DNA from: a bacterium
Lineage (GTDB): Bacteria > AUK180
Reading direction: 5' to 3'
Length of the DNA stretch: 41,103 bases
NCBI GenBank assembly: GCA_023133295.1
Contig: JAGLWT010000120.1
Span: 1-41,103, forward strand
The notes beneath the pieces were generated by a model. That model had not been told where the DNA came from, searched no databases, and saw only the letters and a list, made by a program, of their open reading frames with translations. The position numbers and the translations under genes were made by a program. Positions 32,166 through 40,529 of the stretch are shown piece after piece; position 1 is the first letter of the stretch, and every line of letters begins with the position of its first letter.

Positions 32166-32822
32166 TTACCGCCTCTTTTGGACACCCACCCGCTCGCAGT
32201 GATCGGCCACCGGGCACTTGGAGCAGAATGGGGATACGGGAGCGCAGATTGTCTGGCCGAAGGAGACGAGGATCACATTGTATTTGAGCCACCATTTTTT
32301 AGGCAAGGTTTGCCTGAGAACCATTTCCGTGGCATCCGGGTTTTTGGTTTTGACAAAACCGAAGCGATTCGAGATGCGGTGAACATGTATATCGACACAG
32401 ATGCCCTCCTTGCCGAATCCCTCCGTCACGACAAGATTCGCCGTCTTTCTGCCGACTCCGGGAAGTTTCACAAGTTCTTCTATCGAATCGGGCACCTTGC
32501 CGTCATATTTCTCAAGAAGAATACCGCAGATCTTATTGATATTTTTCGCCTTAATGCGGTAAAAGCCCACTGGATAGATCAATTTCTCTATTTCTTCCAC
32601 GGAAACCGTGCGAAGCTCCTTCACATTTTTCACCTCTGAGAATAATTTTCCGGTAGCAACTTTTGTTACTTGATCCTTTGTTCTGAGGGATAATAGCGTA
32701 GAAATGAGTACCCTGAACGGTTCATAGCCGCGGGCTTTCTGATATGCGAGGACCGGGGGCTGCCATTTTCTGTATTCACCCTCCAGTATTTTTAATATTT
32801 TCTCCAGAGAGGAAAGCTCCAC
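32166..32822 (-). CDS. nth: Endonuclease III
   Basis: The 218-residue base-excision repair glycosylase/AP lyase acts on oxidised pyrimidines. The helix-hairpin-helix LPGVGRKTANLV carries catalytic K126, and D144 lies in VDIHVHR. The four cysteines C193, C200, C203 and C209 have the exact C-x6-C-x2-C-x5-C spacing of the [4Fe-4S] cluster. The start is GTG (32820-32822) with AGGAA about 8 nt upstream, 2 nt after the stop of the glycosyltransferase gene. It is last in its operon and its stop lies against repeat island II. Confidence 0.95.
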   Translation of the reverse strand: MELSSLEKILKILEGEYRKWQPPVLAYQKARGYEPFRVLISTLLSLRTKDQVTKVATGKLFSEVKNVKELRTVSVEEIEKLIYPVGFYRIKAKNINKICGILLEKYDGKVPDSIEELVKLPGVGRKTANLVVTEGFGKEGICVDIHVHRISNRFGFVKTKNPDATEMVLRQTLPKKWWLKYNVILVSFGQTICAPVSPFCSKCPVADHCERVGVQKRR

Positions 32823-32824
32823 GC

Positions 32825-34534
32825 TCAGAATTCCTCAAGGCGCTCGATGAATATCTTTAAGACAAAACTGCCAAGCTGAAAGAATTGATTGAGACGCTTG
32901 TGAGGCTCAGCGAAGATGCGGAAAAACCACTCCAGGCCATGCTTCTGCCACTTCTTGTTAACTCTTTTTTTGATCCCCGATATGATATCAAAGGAACCGC
33001 CGACACCAATAAACACGCCTTTTGCCGTATTGTCAAATTCTTTATCGATCCAGGCTTCCTGCGCAGGAGAACCCAAAGCCACAAGAATAAGGTCATAGCC
33101 GACCTCTCGGATCTTCATTCTGAGGGTCTCTTTCTCATTATAATTTGAATATCCGTCCAGAACATCTATTTCAAGCTTCGGGAATTTCTTTTTGAATTCC
33201 CTCTTAATTCTCTTAGCGATGCCTCTTTTGGCGCCAAAAAGCAGCACACGGAAATCGTCCTTTGGCGGATGATTCAGAATATGTTCTACGATCTCGACTC
33301 CGGCGACCCTTTCCTCCAGTGGCGTTCCCAGAAAAAACGAAGCCCAGACAACACCGATACCATCGGGGATCACCAGGCCGGCCTTTGAATATATCTTCAT
33401 CAGTTTAGAATTCTCAAGGCCGTTCATTATCATTACGGGGTTGAGCGTAACCGCGAAGAGCTTATCATTCTGGACAATGGCATCATTGATCCTGTCCAGG
33501 ACACCATAGAAATCCAGATTGTCCACCTCCAATCCCAGGATCTTCACGCGGGCTTCGTTCTTTTTCAGCGGAATTTTCTTACCTTTCAAGAAATTCTGGA
33601 ATAAGAAGAACTCACCTACCAAAAAAAGAAGAGAAAGCAGGATAACAATGGAGTGGCCGACTCCCCACTCCCTTAATAAAATGGCTATCAGCGAAATATT
33701 AAAAAGCACAAGATATACAAAAAGAAAGACATCGTATCGAGAATATTGAACGATATAATCCTCATGTTTGTTCTGCGTTTTTTTTCTGAAACTTCTGTAA
33801 AAAAGGTAAAAGTACACAGCGATCAGCACAAGTAATATGGCGATGGGAAGAAGCAGCGCTTCAAAAAAGATCATTTCTGTATTTGAGTAAATAGAGAATA
33901 AAGCGATCAGGAATCCCAGGAATCTTCCTTCCGACCGGTCGAGCCGGAAATGCGGGATCACCAGTTCAAAGAAAAATACACCGAATGAGATCGAAAGCAG
34001 GAAAGAGAGAAGATTCAGCTCCTCAATGCCTACGCCCAGAAAGAATTTCACGCCGATAAAGAACGAAAGTGTGATCACAAAGAATATTCCATTCGCGAAT
34101 CCGCTCAATTCCGACAGATAGGAGAAGAAATACATGATCACCATGAAGTAGATTATTGAAATAAAAGGGCTGAGAGGAAAAAGCTCATCATTGAGAATAT
34201 AGCCGATCTTCAGGCCGGAAAACCGCCAGAGGATAGCAAGCGAGACAGCGTAAAGAGAAAATCTCAGCCATTTCGACATTCGAATGTAAGATATGATGAA
34301 GTGGAATGTACCCCAGACGAGGATCACGGGCCAATAAGGGATCTCTATGCCGAATAATTTCAAAAGAAGAAACGAGAGAACAAAGGAGAATAGAAATGAT
34401 GCCTTCCTTAGGATGATCTCCGCCCTTCTTCCCAATTTGTGCTGCACTTTTAAATGGAGATTATGCGTGATGAAGCTTAATCCCGAAAAGGATACCAACC
34501 CGAGAATGAAGGACAGAAGCGGCTCATAGGTCAC
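32825..34534 (-). CDS. Polytopic membrane protein fused to WecG/TagA/CpsF glycosyltransferase
   Basis: The first ~300 residues form many hydrophobic segments (about eight to ten), and residues about 330-550 form a complete WecG/TagA/CpsF (GT26) domain. The domain shows LNPVMIMNG, DGIGVVWAS, GSPAQEAWID, GGSFDIISG and GLEWFFRIFAEPHKR. GT26 enzymes add N-acetylmannosamine-type sugars to lipid-linked intermediates of teichoic acid or surface polysaccharide. Most family members are small soluble or peripheral proteins; this N-terminal membrane module is unusual. The start chosen is GTG 34532-34534, because GAGGAGG (34544-34550) lies 9 nt upstream. A longer frame begins with TTG at 34552, but that codon abuts the ribosome-binding site. 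It overlaps the regulator gene by 11 nt. Confidence 0.85.
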   Translation of the reverse strand: MTYEPLLSFILGLVSFSGLSFITHNLHLKVQHKLGRRAEIILRKASFLFSFVLSFLLLKLFGIEIPYWPVILVWGTFHFIISYIRMSKWLRFSLYAVSLAILWRFSGLKIGYILNDELFPLSPFISIIYFMVIMYFFSYLSELSGFANGIFFVITLSFFIGVKFFLGVGIEELNLLSFLLSISFGVFFFELVIPHFRLDRSEGRFLGFLIALFSIYSNTEMIFFEALLLPIAILLVLIAVYFYLFYRSFRKKTQNKHEDYIVQYSRYDVFLFVYLVLFNISLIAILLREWGVGHSIVILLSLLFLVGEFFLFQNFLKGKKIPLKKNEARVKILGLEVDNLDFYGVLDRINDAIVQNDKLFAVTLNPVMIMNGLENSKLMKIYSKAGLVIPDGIGVVWASFFLGTPLEERVAGVEIVEHILNHPPKDDFRVLLFGAKRGIAKRIKREFKKKFPKLEIDVLDGYSNYNEKETLRMKIREVGYDLILVALGSPAQEAWIDKEFDNTAKGVFIGVGGSFDIISGIKKRVNKKWQKHGLEWFFRIFAEPHKRLNQFFQLGSFVLKIFIERLEEF

Positions 34535-36350
34535 TTTGCAATACCTCCTCAAAGGCCGCTACGATCTTGGGATCGAAGGCCTTCCCCTTCTCCTCATCGA
34601 TTATTCTAAGGACATCCTCGCGGGTAAGTGCGCTTCGGTGCTTGCGATGATGCAGAAGAGATACATATGTTTCCGCCAGCTGAATGATCTGTGATAAATT
34701 GGAGATATCTTCTCCTTTCTTTCCCGTAGGATGGCCGCTGCCGTCCCATTTTTCATGATGATCCTCTATGATGGAAACGATCTGATGGAAATGCGGGAAA
34801 TCCTCCAGAAGCGATTTCGACAGCAATGAATGCCTCTGTATTTTTTTCTTTTCCGCAGCCGTCAGTTTGGTTTTCTTCTCAAATATTTCTTCGGGAACCC
34901 CTATCATCCCCACATCCATAAAATATACGGCAAATCGGATCATTTCCAGATCGTCCGCCTTGAGCTTCAAGCGGCTGCCCAACAATTCACACATTTCGAG
35001 TATCCTCTGCGATTTCCCGACCTTGAAGGGATCCTTGAATTCAAAACCGTTTATGATCGTATAGATATATGAATGATAAATATTGCGGATACCATGAAAG
35101 GTAATATCCGAAAAGACCAGATCATAGAGCAGCGCGGACTGATCTTGCTTTAATTTTGAACTGGAGCGGAAATAGAGCAATTCTCTATGTTCTGAATACT
35201 TCTTTTCCTCAAGCTGCGGCTTCGTTAAATACTCAGGGTCCGAAATTCCCTTCGAAAGGTAGAGCCGGAAAACACCGTCCCTTTCATCGATATTGTCCTT
35301 CACATATACAGAGAACTCTTCTCCCAGCATTTCCGAGACATTCGATTGAATATCGTCGCTGATCAGATAATAATGCTGATAGACGAGTTTTTCCAATTTA
35401 AAGAAATTGACCACTTCCTGTTCATAAAGGGTTCTGCCCCGTTTATTTATCTGAGAGAATATTACGGAATTCGCATGTATCGAAGAGAATAGAAGAAGCA
35501 TCAGCTCTATATATTTCTTTACATCTTCATTCTCGCTTACTTTCGGTAAATGCTCAATAAACAAATATCCGCTCTTGCTGCTTCCGGAGGCGACCGGGAA
35601 AAGGAGGCCGGGTTTGCCGCCAATTCCAAAAAGCGGATTTTCCGGGCCCAATTGTTCTCCGTATTTGATATTGTTAATAAAATAATCAATGCCTTCCGAA
35701 CCCGACAAGGTCTTGCTCTCCTTATCATTGATATAGAGATATGAATTTTTCTCATCCCCTTTTAAAAAGAGGTATAATTCCACTTCTCCGAGGATCTTCT
35801 GAAATTCCTTGAGAATATTCTGAACCGTATTTATGGGTGAATAGAAAATAGAATTCGGGTCATCTATCGAGTAGCCGGAGTGAACTTCCTGAATAAACGC
35901 CGTAAGATGCTCTATCATATTCGTATAGTAGAATCCGTTATTGCCCAGCAGCTCAATTACCCTGGATATGCCTCTAAACAACGCCAGGGACTTCTCTATG
36001 GCACGCTTGGGGATATTCTTCTTCGGAATACAGCCGCCTATGATGCCGACATATTGGTCATTGATCCTCAGAGGTATTAGAAGTGTGCCGAATCCGATGG
36101 GGCATTGAGCGTAAATAACATCATCCATCATCCTTCCCAATTCCATTTGATTCTTCCAGAAGGAAGCGCAGCCCTTATGCTCGACCTTGTCATCAGCACC
36201 CTTGCATTCCTTGTATTGTATGGGGATATACTCATTTCCCTTATCATCCATAATGAATATGTAAAAAGGCAGGCCAAGGTCAATATCCTTGAAGATACCC
36301 TTTTCAATAAGGGTGAAGATCACATCTCTCAGGGCTTCTCTTTCATCCAT
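34524..36350 (-). CDS. PocR-GAF sensor protein with degenerate HD-GYP domain
   Basis: The 608-residue cytosolic protein has three parts. An N-terminal PocR-like ligand domain (about 10-160) has a Cys/His set KECKG, KGCASFW and AQCPIGFG and ends VGIIGGC. A GAF-like region follows (about 165-320). The C-terminal domain is HD-GYP (about 445-608). In the last, the HD pair reads M478-D479 (FMDVGMIG where LLHDIGKIG is expected), GYP reads GHP (539-541), H-S-x-R-V reads K-S-Q-R-I, and AD-x-x-DAL reads AETYVSL. H507, H531 and H532 remain. Cyclic-di-GMP phosphodiesterase activity is therefore doubtful; it may bind the nucleotide or act by interaction. The gene overlaps the glycosyltransferase downstream, suggesting control of polysaccharide synthesis (inference). 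Confidence 0.8.
   Translation of the reverse strand: MDEREALRDVIFTLIEKGIFKDIDLGLPFYIFIMDDKGNEYIPIQYKECKGADDKVEHKGCASFWKNQMELGRMMDDVIYAQCPIGFGTLLIPLRINDQYVGIIGGCIPKKNIPKRAIEKSLALFRGISRVIELLGNNGFYYTNMIEHLTAFIQEVHSGYSIDDPNSIFYSPINTVQNILKEFQKILGEVELYLFLKGDEKNSYLYINDKESKTLSGSEGIDYFINNIKYGEQLGPENPLFGIGGKPGLLFPVASGSSKSGYLFIEHLPKVSENEDVKKYIELMLLLFSSIHANSVIFSQINKRGRTLYEQEVVNFFKLEKLVYQHYYLISDDIQSNVSEMLGEEFSVYVKDNIDERDGVFRLYLSKGISDPEYLTKPQLEEKKYSEHRELLYFRSSSKLKQDQSALLYDLVFSDITFHGIRNIYHSYIYTIINGFEFKDPFKVGKSQRILEMCELLGSRLKLKADDLEMIRFAVYFMDVGMIGVPEEIFEKKTKLTAAEKKKIQRHSLLSKSLLEDFPHFHQIVSIIEDHHEKWDGSGHPTGKKGEDISNLSQIIQLAETYVSLLHHRKHRSALTREDVLRIIDEEKGKAFDPKIVAAFEEVLQSDL
34544..34550 (-). promoter_or_regulatory. 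Ribosome binding site that decides the glycosyltransferase start
   Basis: GAGGAGG on the minus strand, 9 nt before GTG 34534 and inside the end of the upstream regulator gene. The in-frame TTG at 34552 abuts and precedes it, so that codon is a poor start. Confidence 0.7.
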
Positions 36351-36411
36351 ATATATTTTCTACCGGAACAAGGTGAATTTTCACTGAAGATCCGGCATAT
36401 CTTATAAGCTC

Positions 36412-36431
36412 GGGGCCGCTATTGCAGCCCC
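36412..36431 (-). other. Strong intergenic hairpin without T-tract
   Basis: In the 89-bp gap between the PorV-CsgG gene and the regulator gene, the minus-strand RNA GGGGCUGC-AAUA-GCGGCCCC forms an 8-bp stem (one G.U) with a tetraloop. The next bases are GAGCTTATAAG, so it is not a standard Rho-independent terminator. A processing or stability element, or partial attenuation between surface and regulatory genes, would fit. Confidence 0.5.
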
Positions 36432-36439
36432 ATACCATT

Positions 36440-37894
36440 TTATTCTTCTTCCGCAAAGAGCTTCTCAACCATCTGATCAATGAGGCGTCCGACATGCCCG
36501 GGAAGTTCTTCAAGAGGAACATTCGCGCCGATCGAAGTCGCAAGATCAATCTGTGATGTTTCCACATCCACCATTCTTACCGTGATAAAGAACTTCTTGC
36601 CCAATTTTGAAACACTTCCGACGACCATCTTCTTTACGGCCAGGATCTTACCGATCTGTACCGCACATTCCGCTGAAGTACATCCGGATTGCTGGAAGTT
36701 GACCTCTGACATTATGTCATTGATCGCGCCTCTTTCAAGAACTTTGAAATAGCCGGAATTGAGCATTTCCTGAGAAACGAAATCGGTAATAATGCCGGCA
36801 TCGGATTTTTCCATGTTCTTCCCTTCAAAATCCAGAACTGCGACAAGCATCTTCTCTAAAGGTTTCCTGATCGCTGTCTCACCTTTTTTCTTTTTCTTCT
36901 TTGTAACGAATTTTTGCTTCTTGGCCTTTTTCACACGCTTTGGTTTTTCCTCTTTCACTATCTCCTTCTTCTGTCCGAAGCCGTAACCAAGAGATAGATG
37001 ATGAAGCACCTTAGACTTGGTGATAGAAGCATTGTAGTCAACATCAACACCGCGGTACTTGATGCCGATACCGGCATTAAGCCCTGTCATTAATTCCGAG
37101 TATCCCACAAAAGCAAGGCGCAAATAGGCCATATCCATGAGACAATATTCGGCACCAAGGCCTATTCTCATATTATCCGATTCCCTTTCAACATTTTGAC
37201 TGAATATCAAATTAAACCTCAAGGCCTCGTCCATGAATTTAGCGCCGGCCTGAAAGTTAATTGAAGTAGGTGCCGATTCCAGCTCATCTCCGCTGTAAAT
37301 GAGATCGATATACTGCAAAGCAAGCCCCAAAGAATAATTTCCTTTGATCCAGGAAACGCCGAGCGAGGGAAACATAATATCTTTTCTTCTTGAATCGCCG
37401 TTTGTGTAAATATATGCTGTTTGATAATTCATGATCTCGAAGCCGGCGCGAAATCCCGCCGCGATATCGTATGCCACCGCAAATCTTATGGTTTCGGTGG
37501 ATGGAACATTATAATTCCACTCCCATACCTGTCCCCATTCATCCACTTGGGCAAAATCCGGGCATTTATACATCCTGACATTCAGCATAAGAGAAAGTCC
37601 CGCAATGGGATTTCCCCCTATACGGAAATCCTGAATACCCGTATTGTCAAAGATCCCGGAAAAATACGAAAAACGGACAAAATACTTCGCATTCCCCAAT
37701 GTGATCAACGATGGATTAAAAGTGGATGCACCTAAAGCATTATCACTGGCAATACCGCCTGCAAGCGAGAGGTCCAGGGCATCTACCGGAATAAGTATTT
37801 CACCGTTACCTTCATATGAGGATAAAATACTTGAAGAAAATATCAGAAAGGTGATCAATAATGAGGCCAATGTGAATTTTTTCATTTTGAGCAT
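36440..37894 (-). CDS. PorV-like barrel fused to CsgG-like domain
   Basis: The 484-residue envelope protein has a signal peptide (about 1-26). A PorV/PorQ-like outer-membrane barrel follows (about 35-310; ALDLSLAGGIASDNALGAST and FNPSLITLGNAKY are typical openings). A very basic linker (about 312-345) leads to a CsgG/DUF2380-like domain (about 348-484) with MLVAVLDFEGKNM, LNSGYFKVLERGAIND, and a paired-cysteine SGCTSAECAVQIGK. CsgG-like domains occur in secretion and lipoprotein-assembly factors. The start may be ATG 37894 or ATG 37885 (3 residues later). It overlaps the end of the large secreted gene by 13 nt. Its function is likely surface assembly or export, by inference. Confidence 0.85.
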   Translation of the reverse strand: MLKMKKFTLASLLITFLIFSSSILSSYEGNGEILIPVDALDLSLAGGIASDNALGASTFNPSLITLGNAKYFVRFSYFSGIFDNTGIQDFRIGGNPIAGLSLMLNVRMYKCPDFAQVDEWGQVWEWNYNVPSTETIRFAVAYDIAAGFRAGFEIMNYQTAYIYTNGDSRRKDIMFPSLGVSWIKGNYSLGLALQYIDLIYSGDELESAPTSINFQAGAKFMDEALRFNLIFSQNVERESDNMRIGLGAEYCLMDMAYLRLAFVGYSELMTGLNAGIGIKYRGVDVDYNASITKSKVLHHLSLGYGFGQKKEIVKEEKPKRVKKAKKQKFVTKKKKKKGETAIRKPLEKMLVAVLDFEGKNMEKSDAGIITDFVSQEMLNSGYFKVLERGAINDIMSEVNFQQSGCTSAECAVQIGKILAVKKMVVGSVSKLGKKFFITVRMVDVETSQIDLATSIGANVPLEELPGHVGRLIDQMVEKLFAEEE

Positions 37895-40470
37895 CCGATC
37901 TGTTCCGGCCGGACATAAAAGATCACTCGCTCTTCTCGTTCCGCCTGATCTGATGCCTGATAAACTATGAAATATTTACCGCTTAAGAGCTCTGTGCCGC
38001 CGAGATCACTTATATCAAAGGTAAAACTCTCCGATGGAATATCCCATTCCTCAATACGGGCACCATCAGGGGTATAAAGGATAATTCTGCCGGTAGTTGA
38101 TAACCCTTCCAATGTGATCGGCCCGGTAGTAGGGTTGGGATACGGTATCATATACAGATCATTTGAAGATGTGGTTTGCGCTAACACCGCGTTCGAAGGA
38201 TTTGAAGGCCCAAGATCGGAGAACGCGAATACACGATACTCATACTCGGTAGCCGGTTGAAGCCCGACATCAATAAATTCCAATACATCAGACGCAACTG
38301 TACCTGCAAGCTCCCAAGTACCGGCAGGGTAAAGCCGTCTTTCGATCTCAAAATACAGCGTATTGCCATTTGGGTCTTCCCAATGCACCTTGACCGCCAT
38401 ATGGGAAAGAGCGTATGCGTGGACATTAATTGGCGGCTGAATATCTGTAAATCTCCATACAGAATAATCACCCCTGTTAAATTGATAGATCAGCATGAAG
38501 TTGCCGCCGTACAATTGGAAACCCTGATCGGAAGTAGGGGCGGGATAGCTGGCCTGTTCAATTTGCTGAAATACTGCATTGGTGCCCATTTTTCCAAAGT
38601 ATATCACTTTAGTGGCATCCGTAAAGGCAAGCACGCCGGAATCAAAGATCTCCATACTGTACACATCCACTGTATGCGTGAAGGTATCGGAAAAATTCGG
38701 ACTGCTGTAATTTGCAAGAGATGTCACGCAAATATCCGCGCCTCCGGTGGCAGAAGTGGTCTTGTAATAACAATGCTGATCAGTTTTATTATATACCAGA
38801 GATCTCCAAAGCGGAGACCATGCCATCCCGATGTTCGGAAAGGGGTCATTGCAAAGCATATTCTTGTTACTGGCGACAATTGCGAAGAAGTTTTTAAGAT
38901 ATCCACCCAGCACGACATTCCTGACATCGTCGTAGATCATCACCGCCGGTCGGCCCATCACTGGATCAAGTTCGATCACCTGGGAATATGTATCGGCGCC
39001 TACGGGCAATATCCCTATGCCGGTCTCTTCGGCGATCCACATCTCCCCGTTAATAAATAACATGGGTTTTTGTAATGCGGCACCCTCGGCATGAAGAGTT
39101 TTCCGTGAATTGAAATTGAAAACATCATGTACCTTGTCAAGGGTCCCCTTTGTCACACCATCCGAGTTCAGCAGGCCGAATCTATCGCCCCCGCTTTCCA
39201 TGCAGCCGGACATCGAGGAGTGGATCTCGTTGATGCCGTGTATCGGTGGAGTGTAAGCATTGAATGTTCCGAAAACACCCTGCCCTACAAGCGGAGTATT
39301 TGAGAGCTGCACATTTCCCCACATCGAACATAGCATATAGAAATCATCCTCCTCATGTACAGCGACCGGAGTATCCAATGGTGTGGTGCTTTCATTAAAC
39401 AATATTATGTCCCTGGAGGGAAATGCCCAACCCCGATATGCAGAGAAATCATTCATGGAATTGGAAACAAAGATGTAATGATTTTCCTGATCACCGTAAA
39501 TACCATCGACATTACCATACGCTGAAGTTACATCCCACACGTCTGTCGCAGCATCATAGTTGAAAACCGCGTTTCGCGGGCTGCATACGAGATAAAAATC
39601 ATTGTACGGGCCGGAGGTGTGCATTACAGCATCCTCATTACCGGTTTCAACAAAATAGGATTTTGTAATTAGCGTATTAGGAGTTGTAGCGGCTCCCGAA
39701 GCGGGATCAATATTCAGTATCTCGAAAAGGCCGTCGCTGCGGGTAATCATCATTCTCGGAGAAGAATTGTTGTGCGATACGGCACAAGTGAGTATATTGT
39801 TAGTTCCGACCTCCTTGAAGACATCTGCATACGGATTGAGTCGCCTACCGGCGGACGGGCGGATATCTACATAATACATCACGGGGTGAGAAGGAAAGTG
39901 AACATAAAAAATATATTCATTCATAGGATTCTTGATCACGGTCGCATCACCGTTATCACTGTGGACCATCGAATCCATGGGCTGTGTAAATGTGTGTGAC
40001 AGGTTACTGTAGTCCAGAATGGTTACCTTGGCGGTAAGAGAGGTAGCTCCTCCGCGAATAAGGTATGTATAGGAATCAACCGTGGTCATTCCGAAGAGTT
40101 CATCATTTGACTGATGCAAGTACTGACCGCCGCCGCCGTCAACCTTATAAACTCCCGCATCAATATCATTGATTGCGGGGCCGTACAGAAATATCACATC
40201 ATCATCCTTCCCCTGTAAAGATTTCACGGCTCCTTTATATCCCCAGAGGCTGAAGTCTGTGATGGCCAGACCTCCATCCAGCGACATATATCCGAAACCG
40301 CTATTGGTTGTAAAAAGGTATCTGTGATTCCCAGATGCCACAGTTTCCTCTATTCTGATAAATTGTTCAAAATTCGCCATCGGGAGGCGGCCGGAATATA
40401 CTTCCTCAAAAGCCGCATTTGCTGATACGCAGATCGCCAAAAGAAGTAAAAACACGACGGTTTTCTTCAT
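37882..40470 (-). CDS. Large secreted FnIII protein with T9SS-type tail
   Basis: The 862-residue product has a signal peptide (1-19). A long N-terminal region (about 20-680) rich in beta strands resembles a repeat propeller. A fibronectin type III domain (about 680-768) runs from PPINVHAYALSHMAVKVHW to GLQPATEYEYRVFAFSDLGP. The C-terminal sorting module (about 775-862) starts YPNPTTGPITLEGL. The ATG has AGGAG (40476-40480) 5 nt upstream and a clear promoter at 40501-40529, so this is the first gene of the operon that continues to nth. It is probably an exported surface or extracellular protein. No enzyme motif is visible. Confidence 0.85.
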   Translation of the reverse strand: MKKTVVFLLLLAICVSANAAFEEVYSGRLPMANFEQFIRIEETVASGNHRYLFTTNSGFGYMSLDGGLAITDFSLWGYKGAVKSLQGKDDDVIFLYGPAINDIDAGVYKVDGGGGQYLHQSNDELFGMTTVDSYTYLIRGGATSLTAKVTILDYSNLSHTFTQPMDSMVHSDNGDATVIKNPMNEYIFYVHFPSHPVMYYVDIRPSAGRRLNPYADVFKEVGTNNILTCAVSHNNSSPRMMITRSDGLFEILNIDPASGAATTPNTLITKSYFVETGNEDAVMHTSGPYNDFYLVCSPRNAVFNYDAATDVWDVTSAYGNVDGIYGDQENHYIFVSNSMNDFSAYRGWAFPSRDIILFNESTTPLDTPVAVHEEDDFYMLCSMWGNVQLSNTPLVGQGVFGTFNAYTPPIHGINEIHSSMSGCMESGGDRFGLLNSDGVTKGTLDKVHDVFNFNSRKTLHAEGAALQKPMLFINGEMWIAEETGIGILPVGADTYSQVIELDPVMGRPAVMIYDDVRNVVLGGYLKNFFAIVASNKNMLCNDPFPNIGMAWSPLWRSLVYNKTDQHCYYKTTSATGGADICVTSLANYSSPNFSDTFTHTVDVYSMEIFDSGVLAFTDATKVIYFGKMGTNAVFQQIEQASYPAPTSDQGFQLYGGNFMLIYQFNRGDYSVWRFTDIQPPINVHAYALSHMAVKVHWEDPNGNTLYFEIERRLYPAGTWELAGTVASDVLEFIDVGLQPATEYEYRVFAFSDLGPSNPSNAVLAQTTSSNDLYMIPYPNPTTGPITLEGLSTTGRIILYTPDGARIEEWDIPSESFTFDISDLGGTELLSGKYFIVYQASDQAEREERVIFYVRPEQIGCSK

Positions 40471-40500
40471 ATGAACTCCTATTTCTTACTTTATTTTATA

Positions 40501-40529
40501 ATTATGGGCTTTATTAAAAGAAAAGTCAA
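40501..40529 (-). promoter_or_regulatory. Promoter of the FnIII-PorV/CsgG-regulator-glycosyltransferase-nth operon
   Basis: On the minus strand the -35 is TTGACT (40524-40529), the spacer 17 nt and the -10 CATAAT (40501-40506). The predicted start near 40494 gives a 24-nt leader with an AGGAG ribosome-binding site. Confidence 0.7.

Noticed and set aside
31937..32295. Open frames on both strands of repeat island II
   Set aside because: They are translations of the hairpin, octamer and heptamer repeats; the minus frame also overlaps the end of nth.
34535..34552. Upstream TTG start for the glycosyltransferase
   Set aside because: That codon abuts the GAGGAGG ribosome-binding site, which is correctly spaced for GTG 34534.
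36343..36567. Small frame spanning the PorV-CsgG end and the following gap
   Set aside because: It is a shadow of the coding gene in another frame and has no start signal.
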